The translations under genes and the position numbers were made by a program. The notes beneath the pieces were generated by a model that ran no database searches, was not told the origin of the DNA, and saw nothing but the letters and a program-made list of their open reading frames with translations. Positions 1-9,800 of a stretch of 50,164 nt of DNA are shown here, one piece after another. Numbering within the stretch: the first letter of the stretch is position 1; every line of letters starts with the position of its first letter. The stretch is from Hungateiclostridiaceae bacterium UBA1305 (GTDB taxonomy: Bacteria > Bacillota > Clostridia > Acetivibrionales > DTU013), in the NCBI GenBank assembly GCA_002307275.1, contig DBTX01000034.1, positions 5,032 to 55,195 of the forward strand. Reading direction: 5' to 3'.

Positions 1-1
1 A

Positions 2-880
2 CCTGTATTCGGAGGCGGCGGTGACGCTTCTCTGATCGGTATTGGAGCAGGCGCCGCTGAACCTGGTGATACACACATCTATTCAGGCACATCTGGCTGG
101 GTATCGACAGTCGTAAAAAAGCAGGTGGTGGATACTTCTTCAATGATAGCGGCAATCGTCGGGGCCGACAGTACTTCCTTCAATTATTTCGCCGAGCTTG
201 AGACAGCGGGTAAATGCCTGGAGTGGGTGAAGGATCATCTGGCTCTGGATGAAATCGATATCTACCTTGAAAAACAGAATATATCAGATTCCAGGGAAAC
301 CATTTATAAAAGCCTGTATGACTACATGATGCATGCCATCCGGAATGTTCCGGCAGGCAGCAGCGGGGTGATTTTCACGCCCTGGCTTCATGGCAACCGC
401 TGTCCCTTTGAAGATCCCAATGCCCGGGGTATGTTCTTCAATATTAGTCTGGAGACAGGAAAAACAGAATTGATCCATGCCGTCCTTGAAGGAATTTGCT
501 ATCACCTGAGATGGCAGTTGGAAGCCCAGGAGAAAAAGGTAAAGACCTCACAGGCGATACGTTTTGTCGGAGGCGGCGCTTTGGCGCCATTGACCTGCCA
601 GATGCTTTCCGATATGCTGGGCCGTGAAATAGAAACAGTGGAAAATCCACAGAATGTGGGAGCGGTCGGCGCGGCCCTGGTTGCGGCAGAAGGGCTTGGC
701 ATCATCAGCAGGCTTGGAGAAGCAAAGAAGCTGACGAGGGCTGTTGAATGTTATAAACCGGATATGAAGAACAAAGCAGTATATGATCAATACTTTGCTG
801 TGTTTAAATCTCTATATAAAAGGAATAAAAAGAATTTCAATGCATTAAATGAGTATAAATCAAAAGGATTCGGGAGGTAG
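2..880 (+). CDS. FGGY-family carbohydrate kinase (xylulokinase-like), 5' truncated by window
   Basis: The reading frame is open from base 2, so the gene begins upstream and only the C-terminal 292 residues are present. These cover the second actin-like domain of the FGGY kinases, which phosphorylate pentoses, pentitols or related sugars with ATP in the cytoplasm. Supporting signatures are the Gly-rich start (PVFGGGGDAS, GAGAAEPGDTH, YSGTSGW) and, near the end, RFVGGGALAPLTCQMLSDML followed by NVGAVGAALVAAEGLG, the usual FGGY C-terminal nucleotide-binding block. The substrate cannot be named from this half. The stop codon lies 1 to 4 bases before the start of the aldehyde dehydrogenase gene, so the two are almost certainly cotranscribed and may act on successive intermediates of one sugar or polyol. 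Confidence 0.85.
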   Translation, partial: PVFGGGGDASLIGIGAGAAEPGDTHIYSGTSGWVSTVVKKQVVDTSSMIAAIVGADSTSFNYFAELETAGKCLEWVKDHLALDEIDIYLEKQNISDSRETIYKSLYDYMMHAIRNVPAGSSGVIFTPWLHGNRCPFEDPNARGMFFNISLETGKTELIHAVLEGICYHLRWQLEAQEKKVKTSQAIRFVGGGALAPLTCQMLSDMLGREIETVENPQNVGAVGAALVAAEGLGIISRLGEAKKLTRAVECYKPDMKNKAVYDQYFAVFKSLYKRNKKNFNALNEYKSKGFGR

Positions 881-881
881 C

Positions 882-2255
882 ATGATGGCAAATATTAAAA
901 GTATCCTCGATCATCAGAGAAGTTTTTTTGCAAGCGGAGAAACACTTGATATTGCGTTCCGAAAGAATGCCCTGATAAAGCTGGGGAACGTTATTCGTGA
1001 AAACGAAAGTGAAATTCTTGGCGCCCTGAAGAAAGACCTTAACAAAGCTCCCTTTGAAGCCTACATGACAGAAGTTGGAATGACCCTGGAAGAAATTAAA
1101 TATGTGGTAAAAAACATCTGCAAATGGAACAGGGTCAAAAGGGTCCCGACACCGCTCACACAGTTCAAATCTACATCTTATATTGTTTCAGAGCCGTATG
1201 GTATAGTTCTGATCATGTCGCCCTGGAACTATCCGTTTCAATTGACACTTGCACCGGTGGTAGGAGCGATTGCCGCGGGAAATTGCGTAATCATCAAGCC
1301 TTCGGCATACTCACCGGCCACCTCCGCCATGATATCGAAATTGATCGGAAGCTGTTTTGACAGCAAATACATAACTGTGATAGAAGGTGGAAGGGACGCC
1401 AATCAGGAACTGCTTGGAAATAAATTCGACTACATATTCTTCACAGGCAGTGTGAATGTCGGTAAAACCGTCATGGAGGCAGCATCAAAGCACCTTACTC
1501 CGGTAACGCTGGAACTGGGTGGAAAAAGCCCCTGTATCGTAGACAAGAATGTCAATATAGATATTGCCGCCAGAAGAATAATCTGGGGTAAAACCATAAA
1601 CAGCGGCCAGACCTGTGTCGCACCGGATTACCTGCTTGTGCACAAGGATATAAAGGCTCAGCTGCTGGCTGCAATGAAGAAATACATCAGGGAATTTTAC
1701 GGGGAGATACCCTGCATGAATGATGAATTTGCCAGGATTATTAATGAGAAACATTTCAACCGTCTGAGAGAGCTGCTGAAAGGGGTCGATATAGCAGCGG
1801 GAGGAGATTCGAATCCGGCCACGCTTCAGATATCGCCCACTATTTTGAACAATGTCAAATGGGATGATCCTGTCATGCAGGAAGAGATATTCGGGCCAAT
1901 ACTGCCCGTAATTGAATTTGACAATATAACACAGGTGATTGATGCGGTGAATTGCCGTCCCAAGCCTCTCGCGCTTTATCTGTTCACCAGCGACAAGGAT
2001 GTTGAGAAGCAAATTGTAAAAAGGATCTCCTTCGGAGGCGGATGTATCAACGACACGATCGTCCACCTGGCTTCCTCGCGCATGCCTTTCGGCGGCGTAG
2101 GCGAAAGTGGAATGGGTTGCTATCACGGCAACTGGAGCTTCGACACTTTTTCGCACAGGAAGAGCATATTAAAGAAGTCTTTTTTGATTGATATAAAAAC
2201 CAGATATGCGCCTTACGGCAACAAGCTGAAGTTATTAAAGCTGCTTATGCGCTGA
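882..2255 (+). CDS. Aldehyde dehydrogenase, class 3 type
   Basis: NAD(P)-dependent oxidation of an aldehyde to the acid. The 457-residue length fits the short ALDH3 branch. Cofactor-binding motifs are SPWNYPFQLTLAP and NCVIIKPSAYSP. The general base is in LELGGKSP (about Glu211) and the catalytic thiol in SGQTCVAPD (about Cys245), the same spacing as class 3 enzymes. EEIFGPILPV and MPFGGVGESGMG complete the family pattern. The start is set by GGGAGG at 872-877: ATG 882 and ATG 885 are both in frame, and 885 has the better spacing. The gene follows the FGGY kinase without a gap, which suggests a role in sugar or polyol aldehyde oxidation. The substrate is unknown. Confidence 0.9.
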   Translation: MMANIKSILDHQRSFFASGETLDIAFRKNALIKLGNVIRENESEILGALKKDLNKAPFEAYMTEVGMTLEEIKYVVKNICKWNRVKRVPTPLTQFKSTSYIVSEPYGIVLIMSPWNYPFQLTLAPVVGAIAAGNCVIIKPSAYSPATSAMISKLIGSCFDSKYITVIEGGRDANQELLGNKFDYIFFTGSVNVGKTVMEAASKHLTPVTLELGGKSPCIVDKNVNIDIAARRIIWGKTINSGQTCVAPDYLLVHKDIKAQLLAAMKKYIREFYGEIPCMNDEFARIINEKHFNRLRELLKGVDIAAGGDSNPATLQISPTILNNVKWDDPVMQEEIFGPILPVIEFDNITQVIDAVNCRPKPLALYLFTSDKDVEKQIVKRISFGGGCINDTIVHLASSRMPFGGVGESGMGCYHGNWSFDTFSHRKSILKKSFLIDIKTRYAPYGNKLKLLKLLMR

Positions 2256-2265
2256 CAGCTGCGCG

Positions 2266-2324
2266 AAACCCGTATGTAAAGTGCGTATGAAACCCATATG
2301 ATGCCTGTATGAAGCCCATATGCG
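2266..2324. repeat. Degenerate ~22-24 bp tandem repeat after the aldehyde dehydrogenase gene
   Basis: Three imperfect units begin AAACCCGTATG (2266), AAACCCATATG (2290) and AAGCCCATATG (2312), each ending in a GTATG-like word. They lie in the non-coding gap between convergent genes. I see no hairpin with a T-run here. Confidence 0.5.
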
Positions 2325-2405
2325 AAAAGCGGATGAGTATACGGACTGCTGCTGTAATTTTTACCGGCAATATACCGGCAGAAATGTTAGCAGATTACAT
2401 ATTTA

Positions 2406-2747
2406 CTATTTTTCATTGTCTGTCCCACTTGATGAATCGGCAGTCGATTCATTATCAGCCGATTCATCTGCAGCCGAACTTGCAGCTTGCACGCTTGATT
2501 TATAATCTGACGCAGCTTTGAACATGGATGAAAATCCTTTGGCCGAATCACTTAACGATACTGCAAATAAAAGAGCAATAGCAAATGCAGTAATAATAGA
2601 ATAAGAAATCCATGCTTTCGGGGAATTAAATGCATAATAATTTCTGTTGACACAGCGTGATTTCCACTTTACTTTTTGAAAAGAATAATTTACACAGCAA
2701 ATAAAGAAAAAAACACCAAGTATAACAACTCCTGCAACTAAAAACAT
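2406..2747 (-). CDS. Small membrane protein of unknown function
   Basis: A 113-residue protein on the opposite strand to its neighbours. I do not recognise the family. The start at 2747 is chosen because GGAGAG sits 7 bases upstream; the ATG 15 bases further up (2762) lacks a ribosome binding site. An N-terminal hydrophobic segment (MFLVAGVVILGVFFFICCV) is followed by a short basic stretch (KVKWKSRCVNR), a second hydrophobic segment (SIITAFAIALLFAVSL), and a Ser/Ala/Asp/Glu-rich hydrophilic tail. Two membrane passes are likely. It is transcribed divergently from the large surface operon across about 375 bp. No functional link can be shown. Confidence 0.6.
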   Translation of the reverse strand: MFLVAGVVILGVFFFICCVNYSFQKVKWKSRCVNRNYYAFNSPKAWISYSIITAFAIALLFAVSLSDSAKGFSSMFKAASDYKSSVQAASSAADESADNESTADSSSGTDNEK

Positions 2748-2870
2748 AATAAATCTCTCCATTTTAAAATTGTATGTTTACTTAAACACTATACTTATAA
2801 TATACCATTTCATACATTTTGAAAACAAACTGCTTCAATTGGATAGATACATTACACTGTTATGCCATGC

Positions 2871-2956
2871 AATACATTATTTGTAACAAATGTATTGACA
2901 TAATATGGGCATAATGTTAATATTGAAGCAAAATAAATACATTTCACAAATGTATT
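2871..2956. promoter_or_regulatory. Inverted AATACATT repeats around the promoter (candidate operators)
   Basis: A first dyad pairs AATACATT (2871-2878) with AATGTATT (2889-2896), the latter running into the -35 box. A second, perfect dyad pairs AATACATTT (2936-2944) with AAATGTATT (2948-2956) around 3 bases and lies just past the predicted start of transcription. Further ATACATT words occur near 2812 and 2848. The placement on both sides of the promoter suggests a repressor; its identity is unknown. Confidence 0.45.
2895..2923 (+). promoter_or_regulatory. Sigma-A type promoter for the FN3/RHS surface operon
   Basis: TTGACA at 2895-2900, 17-bp spacer, TAATAT at 2918-2923. The -35 is perfect and the -10 matches 4 of 6. 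It lies directly upstream of the riboswitch, which would be the 5' leader of the transcript. Confidence 0.6.
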
Positions 2957-2965
2957 AGCAAATAT

Positions 2966-3060
2966 AGGCAGTATTTAAAATGATGCGTTGAAGTATAGTC
3001 AATATCTGGGCACTTTGGATTATACGGAGCGAGTGGTGCAACCGGCTTTTTTTTATTGTC
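2966..3060 (+). ncRNA. Cyclic di-GMP-II riboswitch
   Basis: The leader carries, in order and spacing, the signature words I know from the c-di-GMP-II class: AAAATGATG (2977-2985), a short TTGA/TCAA hairpin (about 2988-3003), GGGCACTT (3008-3015), a variable hairpin, and AGTGGTGCAACCGGC (3032-3046). GGGCAC can pair with GTGC of the last block. AGGCAGTA (about 2966-2973) can pair with TATTGTCT (about 3054-3061) as an outer stem. This class binds the second messenger c-di-GMP and often controls clostridial surface proteins. U-rich runs follow. Whether it acts by termination or on translation is not clear. It lies about 65 bases before the ribosome binding site of the first FN3 gene. Confidence 0.8.
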
Positions 3061-3124
3061 TTTTTTTAGGTTTACCGGCCTATTGAACTTTATTTCAATA
3101 TTAGTTTTGGAGGTGGAGTGTTTT

Positions 3125-6100
3125 ATGACGAAAAAGTGTACTAAAAAAGTACTTTCGATGTTATGCCTGATTGCAATGCTGCAAAGTCTATTGTTTGGCA
3201 ACAATCTTTTTTCATGCGGTGAAAGCCAGACGCCTGATGAATCCGGTCCGGGTCCGGAATCGCAAGTGACGATGGAATCATCCGATGAATTATCCATACC
3301 TGAGTTTACAGATGCACTGATAAGCACCACCTCCGTTTCTTTAGCCTGGGAAGCTGTCTCAAATGCTGCAGCATATGACGTTGAAGCAGATGGCAGCATC
3401 ATTTCTGATATTCCGGATACATCATATACCCATGCAGGACTGACTCCGAATACGCTGCATACTTATAGGGTCAGGGCTAAAAATGAAACTGCGGCAAGTG
3501 ACTGGAGTCCGGAGAAAAGTGTAACAACCGCAGCGTTGAGCGTTCCTCAAGTTAAACTGCAGATGTACAATGCCAACCGGGCGGATTCCATCAACTCCAT
3601 TTATCCGCGTTTTAAACTGTATAATACCGGCAATGAGCCGCTTGATCTGTCTGAAACCAAAATCAGATATTACTATAAGGTTGAAGGAATCGAATCCCAG
3701 AAATTCTGGTGTGATTGGTCCGGCATCGGAGGAGAAAATGTTACCGGCAGCTTTATTCAGCTTTCCAATCCCAAGGAAGGCGCCGATTATTGTCTGGAGA
3801 TCGGCTTCAGTGATAACGCAGGATTTATCCAACCGGGCCAGTCTGCTGAAATGCAGATAAGGTTTGCAAACACGGAATGGTCAAACTATACACAGACCAA
3901 TGACTATTCCTTTAACAGTACGGATACGGATTTTGCGGATTGGAACAAGGCGGTAGTATATTATTCCGGTACGCGGATATGGGGAGAGGAACCTTCCACC
4001 GATGTTCCGGCTTTGAACGAGCAGGATGCAAGGCTCCAAATGTACAATAGCAACCGTACAGACACAATTAATACGGTCTTCCCATGGTACAAGCTGTTTA
4101 ATACGGGCAGTAAACCAATTGAGCTCGAAAATGTCCGGATAAGGTATTACTTTACAGCAGATGGCAACAAAAGTCAAAACTTTTGGTGTGATTGGTCGCC
4201 GATCGGAAGCGGCAATGTTACCGGCAAGTTTTTAAAAATGTCAGCACCGATAGAGAATGCCGACTATTGTTTTGAAATGTCCTTTAAGGACGCGGCGGGA
4301 CAATTGCTGCCCGGGGGAAGCATGGAGATCCAGTCCCGTTTCGCAAAGTCCGACTGGTCGAACTACTCCCAGGCAAATGATTATTCTTTTAATAGTTCAT
4401 CAAGCAGTTATATAGATTGGGATAAGGTTACGGTTTATATTGGGGACGATCTGGTATGGGGAAACGAAATCATGCTGGAGGTTCCAGATAATATAACCGT
4501 ATCAGCGACTGAAACAGATACCACTCTGACGTGGGACAGTGTATATGGAGCTGTTGAGTATGATGTTGAAGTGGACGGCGCCATTATTGATGCCGGCGCA
4601 TCCACGACTTATACCGCAAGCGGTCTTAACGCCGGGACGCTGCACAAATACCGGGTCAGAGCGCGAAGCAATCTGACCGAAGGCCTTTGGTCAGACACTA
4701 TTGAGAAGTGGACGCTTCCGGCTATACCCGGAAATATAGAGGTATCTTCGGGCAAAAACTCCATCATGATTACCTGGGATGAGGTGAATGGAGCGACAGG
4801 ATACGATATTGAGGTATATGGAACAGCTATAGATAACAGCTCTGAAACATCCTATTTGCATACCGGATTAAACCCTAATTTACAGCAAACTTACAGAGTC
4901 AGGGCAAAGAATGCCAGCGGCGCCGGAAAATGGAGCGCTATTGCGGCTGGCACAACACTTCCGGGAATCCCCGCAAATCTTAATGCAACAGCCTCTGAAG
5001 ATTCCATTATTCTCGGCTGGGACCATGTGGCTGGAGCAACGGCATATGACGTTGAAGCAGATGGGAACATCATTTCGGATATATCGGAACCTTCCTTTAC
5101 ACATTCTGAGCTTGTACCAAATACTGTCCATACTTATCGGGTAAGGGCAAAAAATTCCGACGGGATTGGTGAATGGAGCAGCCAGATAGCAAAATCAACC
5201 CTTTTGCCCGTTCCGAAGAATATCGGAATGACAGTAAGCAGTACTGATGTAACACTTATGTGGGATAAGGCTGATATGGCGGAGAGCTATGATATTGAGG
5301 CGGACGGTACCATAAAAAACAATGGAAATAAAACGGAATACAAACAGGAGGGCTTGGAACCAGGCACCAGTCACATCTACAGGGTCAGATCCGTCAACGG
5401 GAACAACACAAGCGCCTGGAGCAGTGAGCTGTCTGCAGTTACACTGCCGGATATACCCGGAAACATCATTGCAGCAGCTTCAAACAATGAGATAACAGTT
5501 ACCTGGGATTCCGCAGCCGGCGCGGACAGCTATGAAATTGATGTTGACGGAAACGTGCTTGACAACGGAACTAAAACCACCTACATACATACGGAACTTA
5601 CAGCGGACACAGGACATACCTACAGGGTGCGTGCCGGAAATTCTGCCGGGGCCGGGGAATGGAGCGGCTTGATATCCGCAACTACTGCCATATCGGTGCC
5701 TGAAGGACTGAAAGCAACTGCAACCAGTACCACCGTATCTCTTACCTGGATTCCGGCGCAAGGTGCAAAAGGCTATGACCTGCTAGTTGATGGTACAGTT
5801 ACGGATGCGGGAAAGGAAACTGCCTACACGCACAAAGAATTGGAGCCGAACAGCATACATGTTTACAGGGTCAGGGCAAGAAAAACGGACGGGTTCAGCG
5901 CCTGGAGCGCTGCGGTTGTCCAGTTGACCATGGTTGGCGTGCCGTCCGGTTTTTCAGCGTTTGCGAAAAGTGAAGAAATTTCATTGTCATGGAATAAGGT
6001 TGAAGACGCAACAAAATACGAAATAGAAGCGGACGGGGTACTGACCGATGTGGGTGAAAAAAACTCTTTTGTACATTCCGGTTTAGTGACAGGCGGCAGG

Positions 6101-6736
6101 CATACTTACAGGGTCAGGGCGGGAAACGATAACGGAATGGGAGATTGGACCGATGACCTGACCGTAAGGACAGCACCGCCTGCGCCGCAGAACCTGAAAG
6201 CCGAAGCTTCCATAAATGAAATCACGCTGACATGGGATGCCAGTGCGGGTGCGAACGGATATGAGGCCGAGGTAAACGGAGTTATCGTAAAAGATATAAC
6301 GGATATGAAATATGTCCATTCAAATCTGGAACCAAATACCAGACAGGCCTATAGAGTCAGGGCCGTTTATGAAGACGGTACCAGCGAGTGGAGCGGACTG
6401 CTTGAAGCAAACACTCTGCCGGAATTGATGATAAAGGTGGCGGAAAACACCAGTTTCAACTTTGTTGTAGTGGTCCCTGCAAAGAAAGAGGTTGAATCCA
6501 GAACCATCAAGGTAAGCTACGACCCGGATGAGCTTGAGGTTGCGGACCTGTGTGCCAATACTCCCGGAATCGAGCTGCAGGCAGGAGTTGTGGAAGATAC
6601 GGATATAAGCGTTATTGAGTTTACACCAGGGGAGATTGTGTATGAAGTAAAGAATACAAGCAAAACGATAGTAAACATCATCCGGTTTTTATCGAAAACG
6701 AATGATAACGCCAATGTGAGCTATACGATTGAGTAG
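3125..6736 (+). CDS. Exported FN3/CBM3 cell-surface protein with cohesin-like C-terminus
   Basis: A 1203-residue protein. The start ATG 3125 follows GGAGGTGG (3109-3116). The N-terminus is a signal peptide (basic MTKKCTKK, then a hydrophobic core) ending in NLFSCGES; the Cys could be lipidated, but Phe before Ser makes an atypical lipobox. Domains by rough residue: FN3 (57-135), CBM3 (140-289), second CBM3 (302-448), eight FN3 repeats (453-1099), and a beta-rich terminal domain (1100-1203) with YDPDELEVADL, resembling cohesin/carrier folds. Each FN3 repeat keeps a W, a YD(V/I)E(A/V)DG strand and YRVRA. CBM3 modules bind cellulose or related surfaces, shown here by paired FWCDWS and NDYSFN motifs. 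No LPXTG, SLH or dockerin is seen. It is the first gene of the riboswitch-controlled operon. Likely role: adhesion to fibre or matrix. Confidence 0.85.
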   Translation: MTKKCTKKVLSMLCLIAMLQSLLFGNNLFSCGESQTPDESGPGPESQVTMESSDELSIPEFTDALISTTSVSLAWEAVSNAAAYDVEADGSIISDIPDTSYTHAGLTPNTLHTYRVRAKNETAASDWSPEKSVTTAALSVPQVKLQMYNANRADSINSIYPRFKLYNTGNEPLDLSETKIRYYYKVEGIESQKFWCDWSGIGGENVTGSFIQLSNPKEGADYCLEIGFSDNAGFIQPGQSAEMQIRFANTEWSNYTQTNDYSFNSTDTDFADWNKAVVYYSGTRIWGEEPSTDVPALNEQDARLQMYNSNRTDTINTVFPWYKLFNTGSKPIELENVRIRYYFTADGNKSQNFWCDWSPIGSGNVTGKFLKMSAPIENADYCFEMSFKDAAGQLLPGGSMEIQSRFAKSDWSNYSQANDYSFNSSSSSYIDWDKVTVYIGDDLVWGNEIMLEVPDNITVSATETDTTLTWDSVYGAVEYDVEVDGAIIDAGASTTYTASGLNAGTLHKYRVRARSNLTEGLWSDTIEKWTLPAIPGNIEVSSGKNSIMITWDEVNGATGYDIEVYGTAIDNSSETSYLHTGLNPNLQQTYRVRAKNASGAGKWSAIAAGTTLPGIPANLNATASEDSIILGWDHVAGATAYDVEADGNIISDISEPSFTHSELVPNTVHTYRVRAKNSDGIGEWSSQIAKSTLLPVPKNIGMTVSSTDVTLMWDKADMAESYDIEADGTIKNNGNKTEYKQEGLEPGTSHIYRVRSVNGNNTSAWSSELSAVTLPDIPGNIIAAASNNEITVTWDSAAGADSYEIDVDGNVLDNGTKTTYIHTELTADTGHTYRVRAGNSAGAGEWSGLISATTAISVPEGLKATATSTTVSLTWIPAQGAKGYDLLVDGTVTDAGKETAYTHKELEPNSIHVYRVRARKTDGFSAWSAAVVQLTMVGVPSGFSAFAKSEEISLSWNKVEDATKYEIEADGVLTDVGEKNSFVHSGLVTGGRHTYRVRAGNDNGMGDWTDDLTVRTAPPAPQNLKAEASINEITLTWDASAGANGYEAEVNGVIVKDITDMKYVHSNLEPNTRQAYRVRAVYEDGTSEWSGLLEANTLPELMIKVAENTSFNFVVVVPAKKEVESRTIKVSYDPDELEVADLCANTPGIELQAGVVEDTDISVIEFTPGEIVYEVKNTSKTIVNIIRFLSKTNDNANVSYTIE

Positions 6737-6816
6737 TACGCGCATCGGCGGATCTCATCGTATCGTTGGCCGGCTCTATTGTATAGTGCTTAAGACAGAG
6801 TATGGAGGACGAAATT

Positions 6817-9800
6817 ATGAAAAGCGGAATAAAAGCAATAGCTTCCATGATGGTAATACTATTCATTTTTATGAACGTTTCTGTAAACTTTGACGAACCG
6901 GATAGAAATGGACATATTGTTCAAATAGGAGCGGATAAAGCTTATGCGGCAAAGATGAGCACCTATAATAAGTATAATGTAGTATATTTATCAACGTATA
7001 CGATCTCTGAACCATATACGATTGATGATGAAGAAAATGGAGGTAGTGGTACTTCTGACTATAAATACTTATATAAAAGTTTTGAGTATAGTGCATCCTC
7101 TGGGTTTGGGTATATGGGGACTGGAAAATATTATGGGAAAATACCTGATTCATCATTGGATTCTTATATAGGAGCGTATTATTGCACTGAATGGTTTGCT
7201 TATAGATATTTTGGTACTAAACATAATTCACGTGAAATATTCCAAATAATGTCTTTTATAGAACATTATATAGACTATAAATCTGATGAACGGGTAGATC
7301 ATTATGTATATTCAATCCGCAAAATCACTGCTGATTGTGAAAAAGGGACACTGGTAGAGTCAGGGATAACGGCAGAGGATGGCACATATCCGGAAAATGG
7401 GGTGGAGAATGGGTACTGGTATGTAAAAAAAACACCGGAACTAAGTATACTTAACCCTGTGCAAGACAGTAAAATAAATACGTCTTTCACTCCAAGCATT
7501 TCCGTATCCGACTCTGTTGGAGAGACGCTGACCTGTTCGTATTATCTGGATTCGGAAGCTGCGGCAAGGGAAACCAAGCAGGTATCAAATGCTGCCACGG
7601 CGCAGAATGTCAGCTTTCAGACACTGGATATCGGTACATTAGGCGAAGGCGCTCATACTATCACCTTTGAAGCCTACGACGGGGGTACTGTTTCCGCAAA
7701 AAAAACAATCGCTTTCACTATCGACAGAACACCGCCGGAGATCAACCCGATAACCTATACAGCTTCCGAATCGGGCATTACGATCACGGGCTCCGTTAAA
7801 GCAGGTACTTCGGACTTGAATGCGCTTCCCTACCGGTATACGATAAACGGTGTACAAAGTGACTGGACCACCGATACTTCCTACTTATCGGGTATACTTT
7901 CTCCCAATACCAAATATTCTGCAAAGTTTGAAGCCAGGGATGCCCTTGAAAATATAGCTTTAGATCAGAAAGAAGTATGTACAAAAGCGCAGAAGCCTTC
8001 CTTATCTCTAGCAGGGGCTGCAGAGACAACCCTGGATTTGAAAATAACGGACTCAAACCCTGCAGGTACGGAGTATCAGATTACTGCAGGTTCGAAATAT
8101 GTAAGTTCAGATGGTACGCTCACGGGAACGGCACAGTGGAATGCTTTAACCAGTAAAACCATCACCATAAAAGGATTACAGCAAAATACAGGGTATACCG
8201 TCAGTGGCAGGACCAGAAATGCCGACCTTGCAGAGTCGGATGCGGCACAAGCCAGCAGTACGACTCTGGCCAAGTCGCCGGACATTACCTTCCCCGAAGT
8301 CAGCCAAACGGTAATAAAACTGGCGTGGAATGCCGTATCGGGCGCTGCATCCTATGAGGTGGAAGCCGACGGATTCAGTATTGGACAAGTTACCCAGTCG
8401 GTTTATGTCCATAATGGCCTCACAGCGGAAACGGAGCACAAGTACAGGATCCGAGTAATCAACGCAGGCGGTACAGGAAACTGGAGCAGCTATTACAGCA
8501 TGGCAACCGCTCCGTATCCTCCGGCTGTACCGACGAACATCGAAGCCATAGCAGACCAGACCACCGTTACCCTCACTTGGGACAAGACAGCTAAAGCAAC
8601 CTCATATGAAATAGAAATCAATGGCGGTGCGACACCCGTTAACGTGGGAAACGTGCTGACCTACACGGATAAAGGCCTGGTGCCCGATACGGAATATAAA
8701 TACAGGATCAGAGCAAAGAACTCCGGCGGAGTCGGCGATTGGAGCGGATATATAACAATAGCCACTCTGCCGGAACCTCCTCCGACGCCCTCGGGAATAA
8801 CGGTGAAGAAAACCAACACCTCCGCTACAATTTCGTGGTCGCCTGCTGAAAGAGCGGAAACATACCGAATAGAAGCAGACGGGCAGATTATCGACAACGG
8901 AACGCAGACATCCTACACGCACGAAGGCCTTACCTCCCTGAGCAGTCACAAGTACAGGATCAAGGCGGTGAACAAAGGCGGCGGCAGCGGGTGGAGCGAC
9001 ATGATCTATGTCATCACCAATCCGGACAAGCCTGAAACACCTGCAAATATAATAGCTACATCGGATACGGAGTCAATCAGTCTGACCTGGTATAAGACGC
9101 TGTATGCGGAAAGCTATGAGGTCGAGATAGACGGCTCTTCTACCACATATACAACCGGTGCGGCTTTCACACATGACAGCCTGGAACCGGACAGTTCCCA
9201 TACCTACAGGGTCAAGGCAATCAACGTCACGGGCGTGAGTGAATGGAGCAAGCCCCTGACCATATCGACATTCCCGGAAGAATCCGGTGAGACGGAAGAC
9301 ACAAGCCTTACAAATGTCATTGCGATTGTAACCAATAATAACATCCTGCTTTCATGGGATGACGTAACAACAGGCGGGGCATATGAGATCGAAGTCGACG
9401 GAAAAGTTACCGATAACGGTAAAAGCACTGTATACAACCATACGGGCCTGACTGCCGAGACCTACCATACCTATAAGATCCGGGTCAAGGATGCTTCAGA
9501 CAGTGCCGGCACAGCGGATACGTCCGATTGGTGCGCCGTGCTCACACTTGCAACTATGCCGGATATACCGGACGCTCCGACGGGCCTTTCCGCAGCGGCT
9601 TCCAACAATTCGATCGAAATCCGATGGGAGAGGGTGGAAGGCACAATGGGGTATGACATTGAATTGGACGGAAAGGTTGCAGACGCAGGCGAACAGGAAG
9701 GGTATATACAGGAGTCCCTGGATCCCGGTACTACCCACACATACAGGGTAAGAGCCAGAAATATCTCAGGTGTTACGGCATGGAGCGAAGCAATTTCCGA

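Noticed and set aside
3125..6736. Sortase, SLH or dockerin anchoring of the FN3/CBM3 protein
   Set aside because: No LPXTG-type motif with hydrophobic tail, no SLH repeats and no paired calcium-loop dockerin motif are visible in either FN3 protein.
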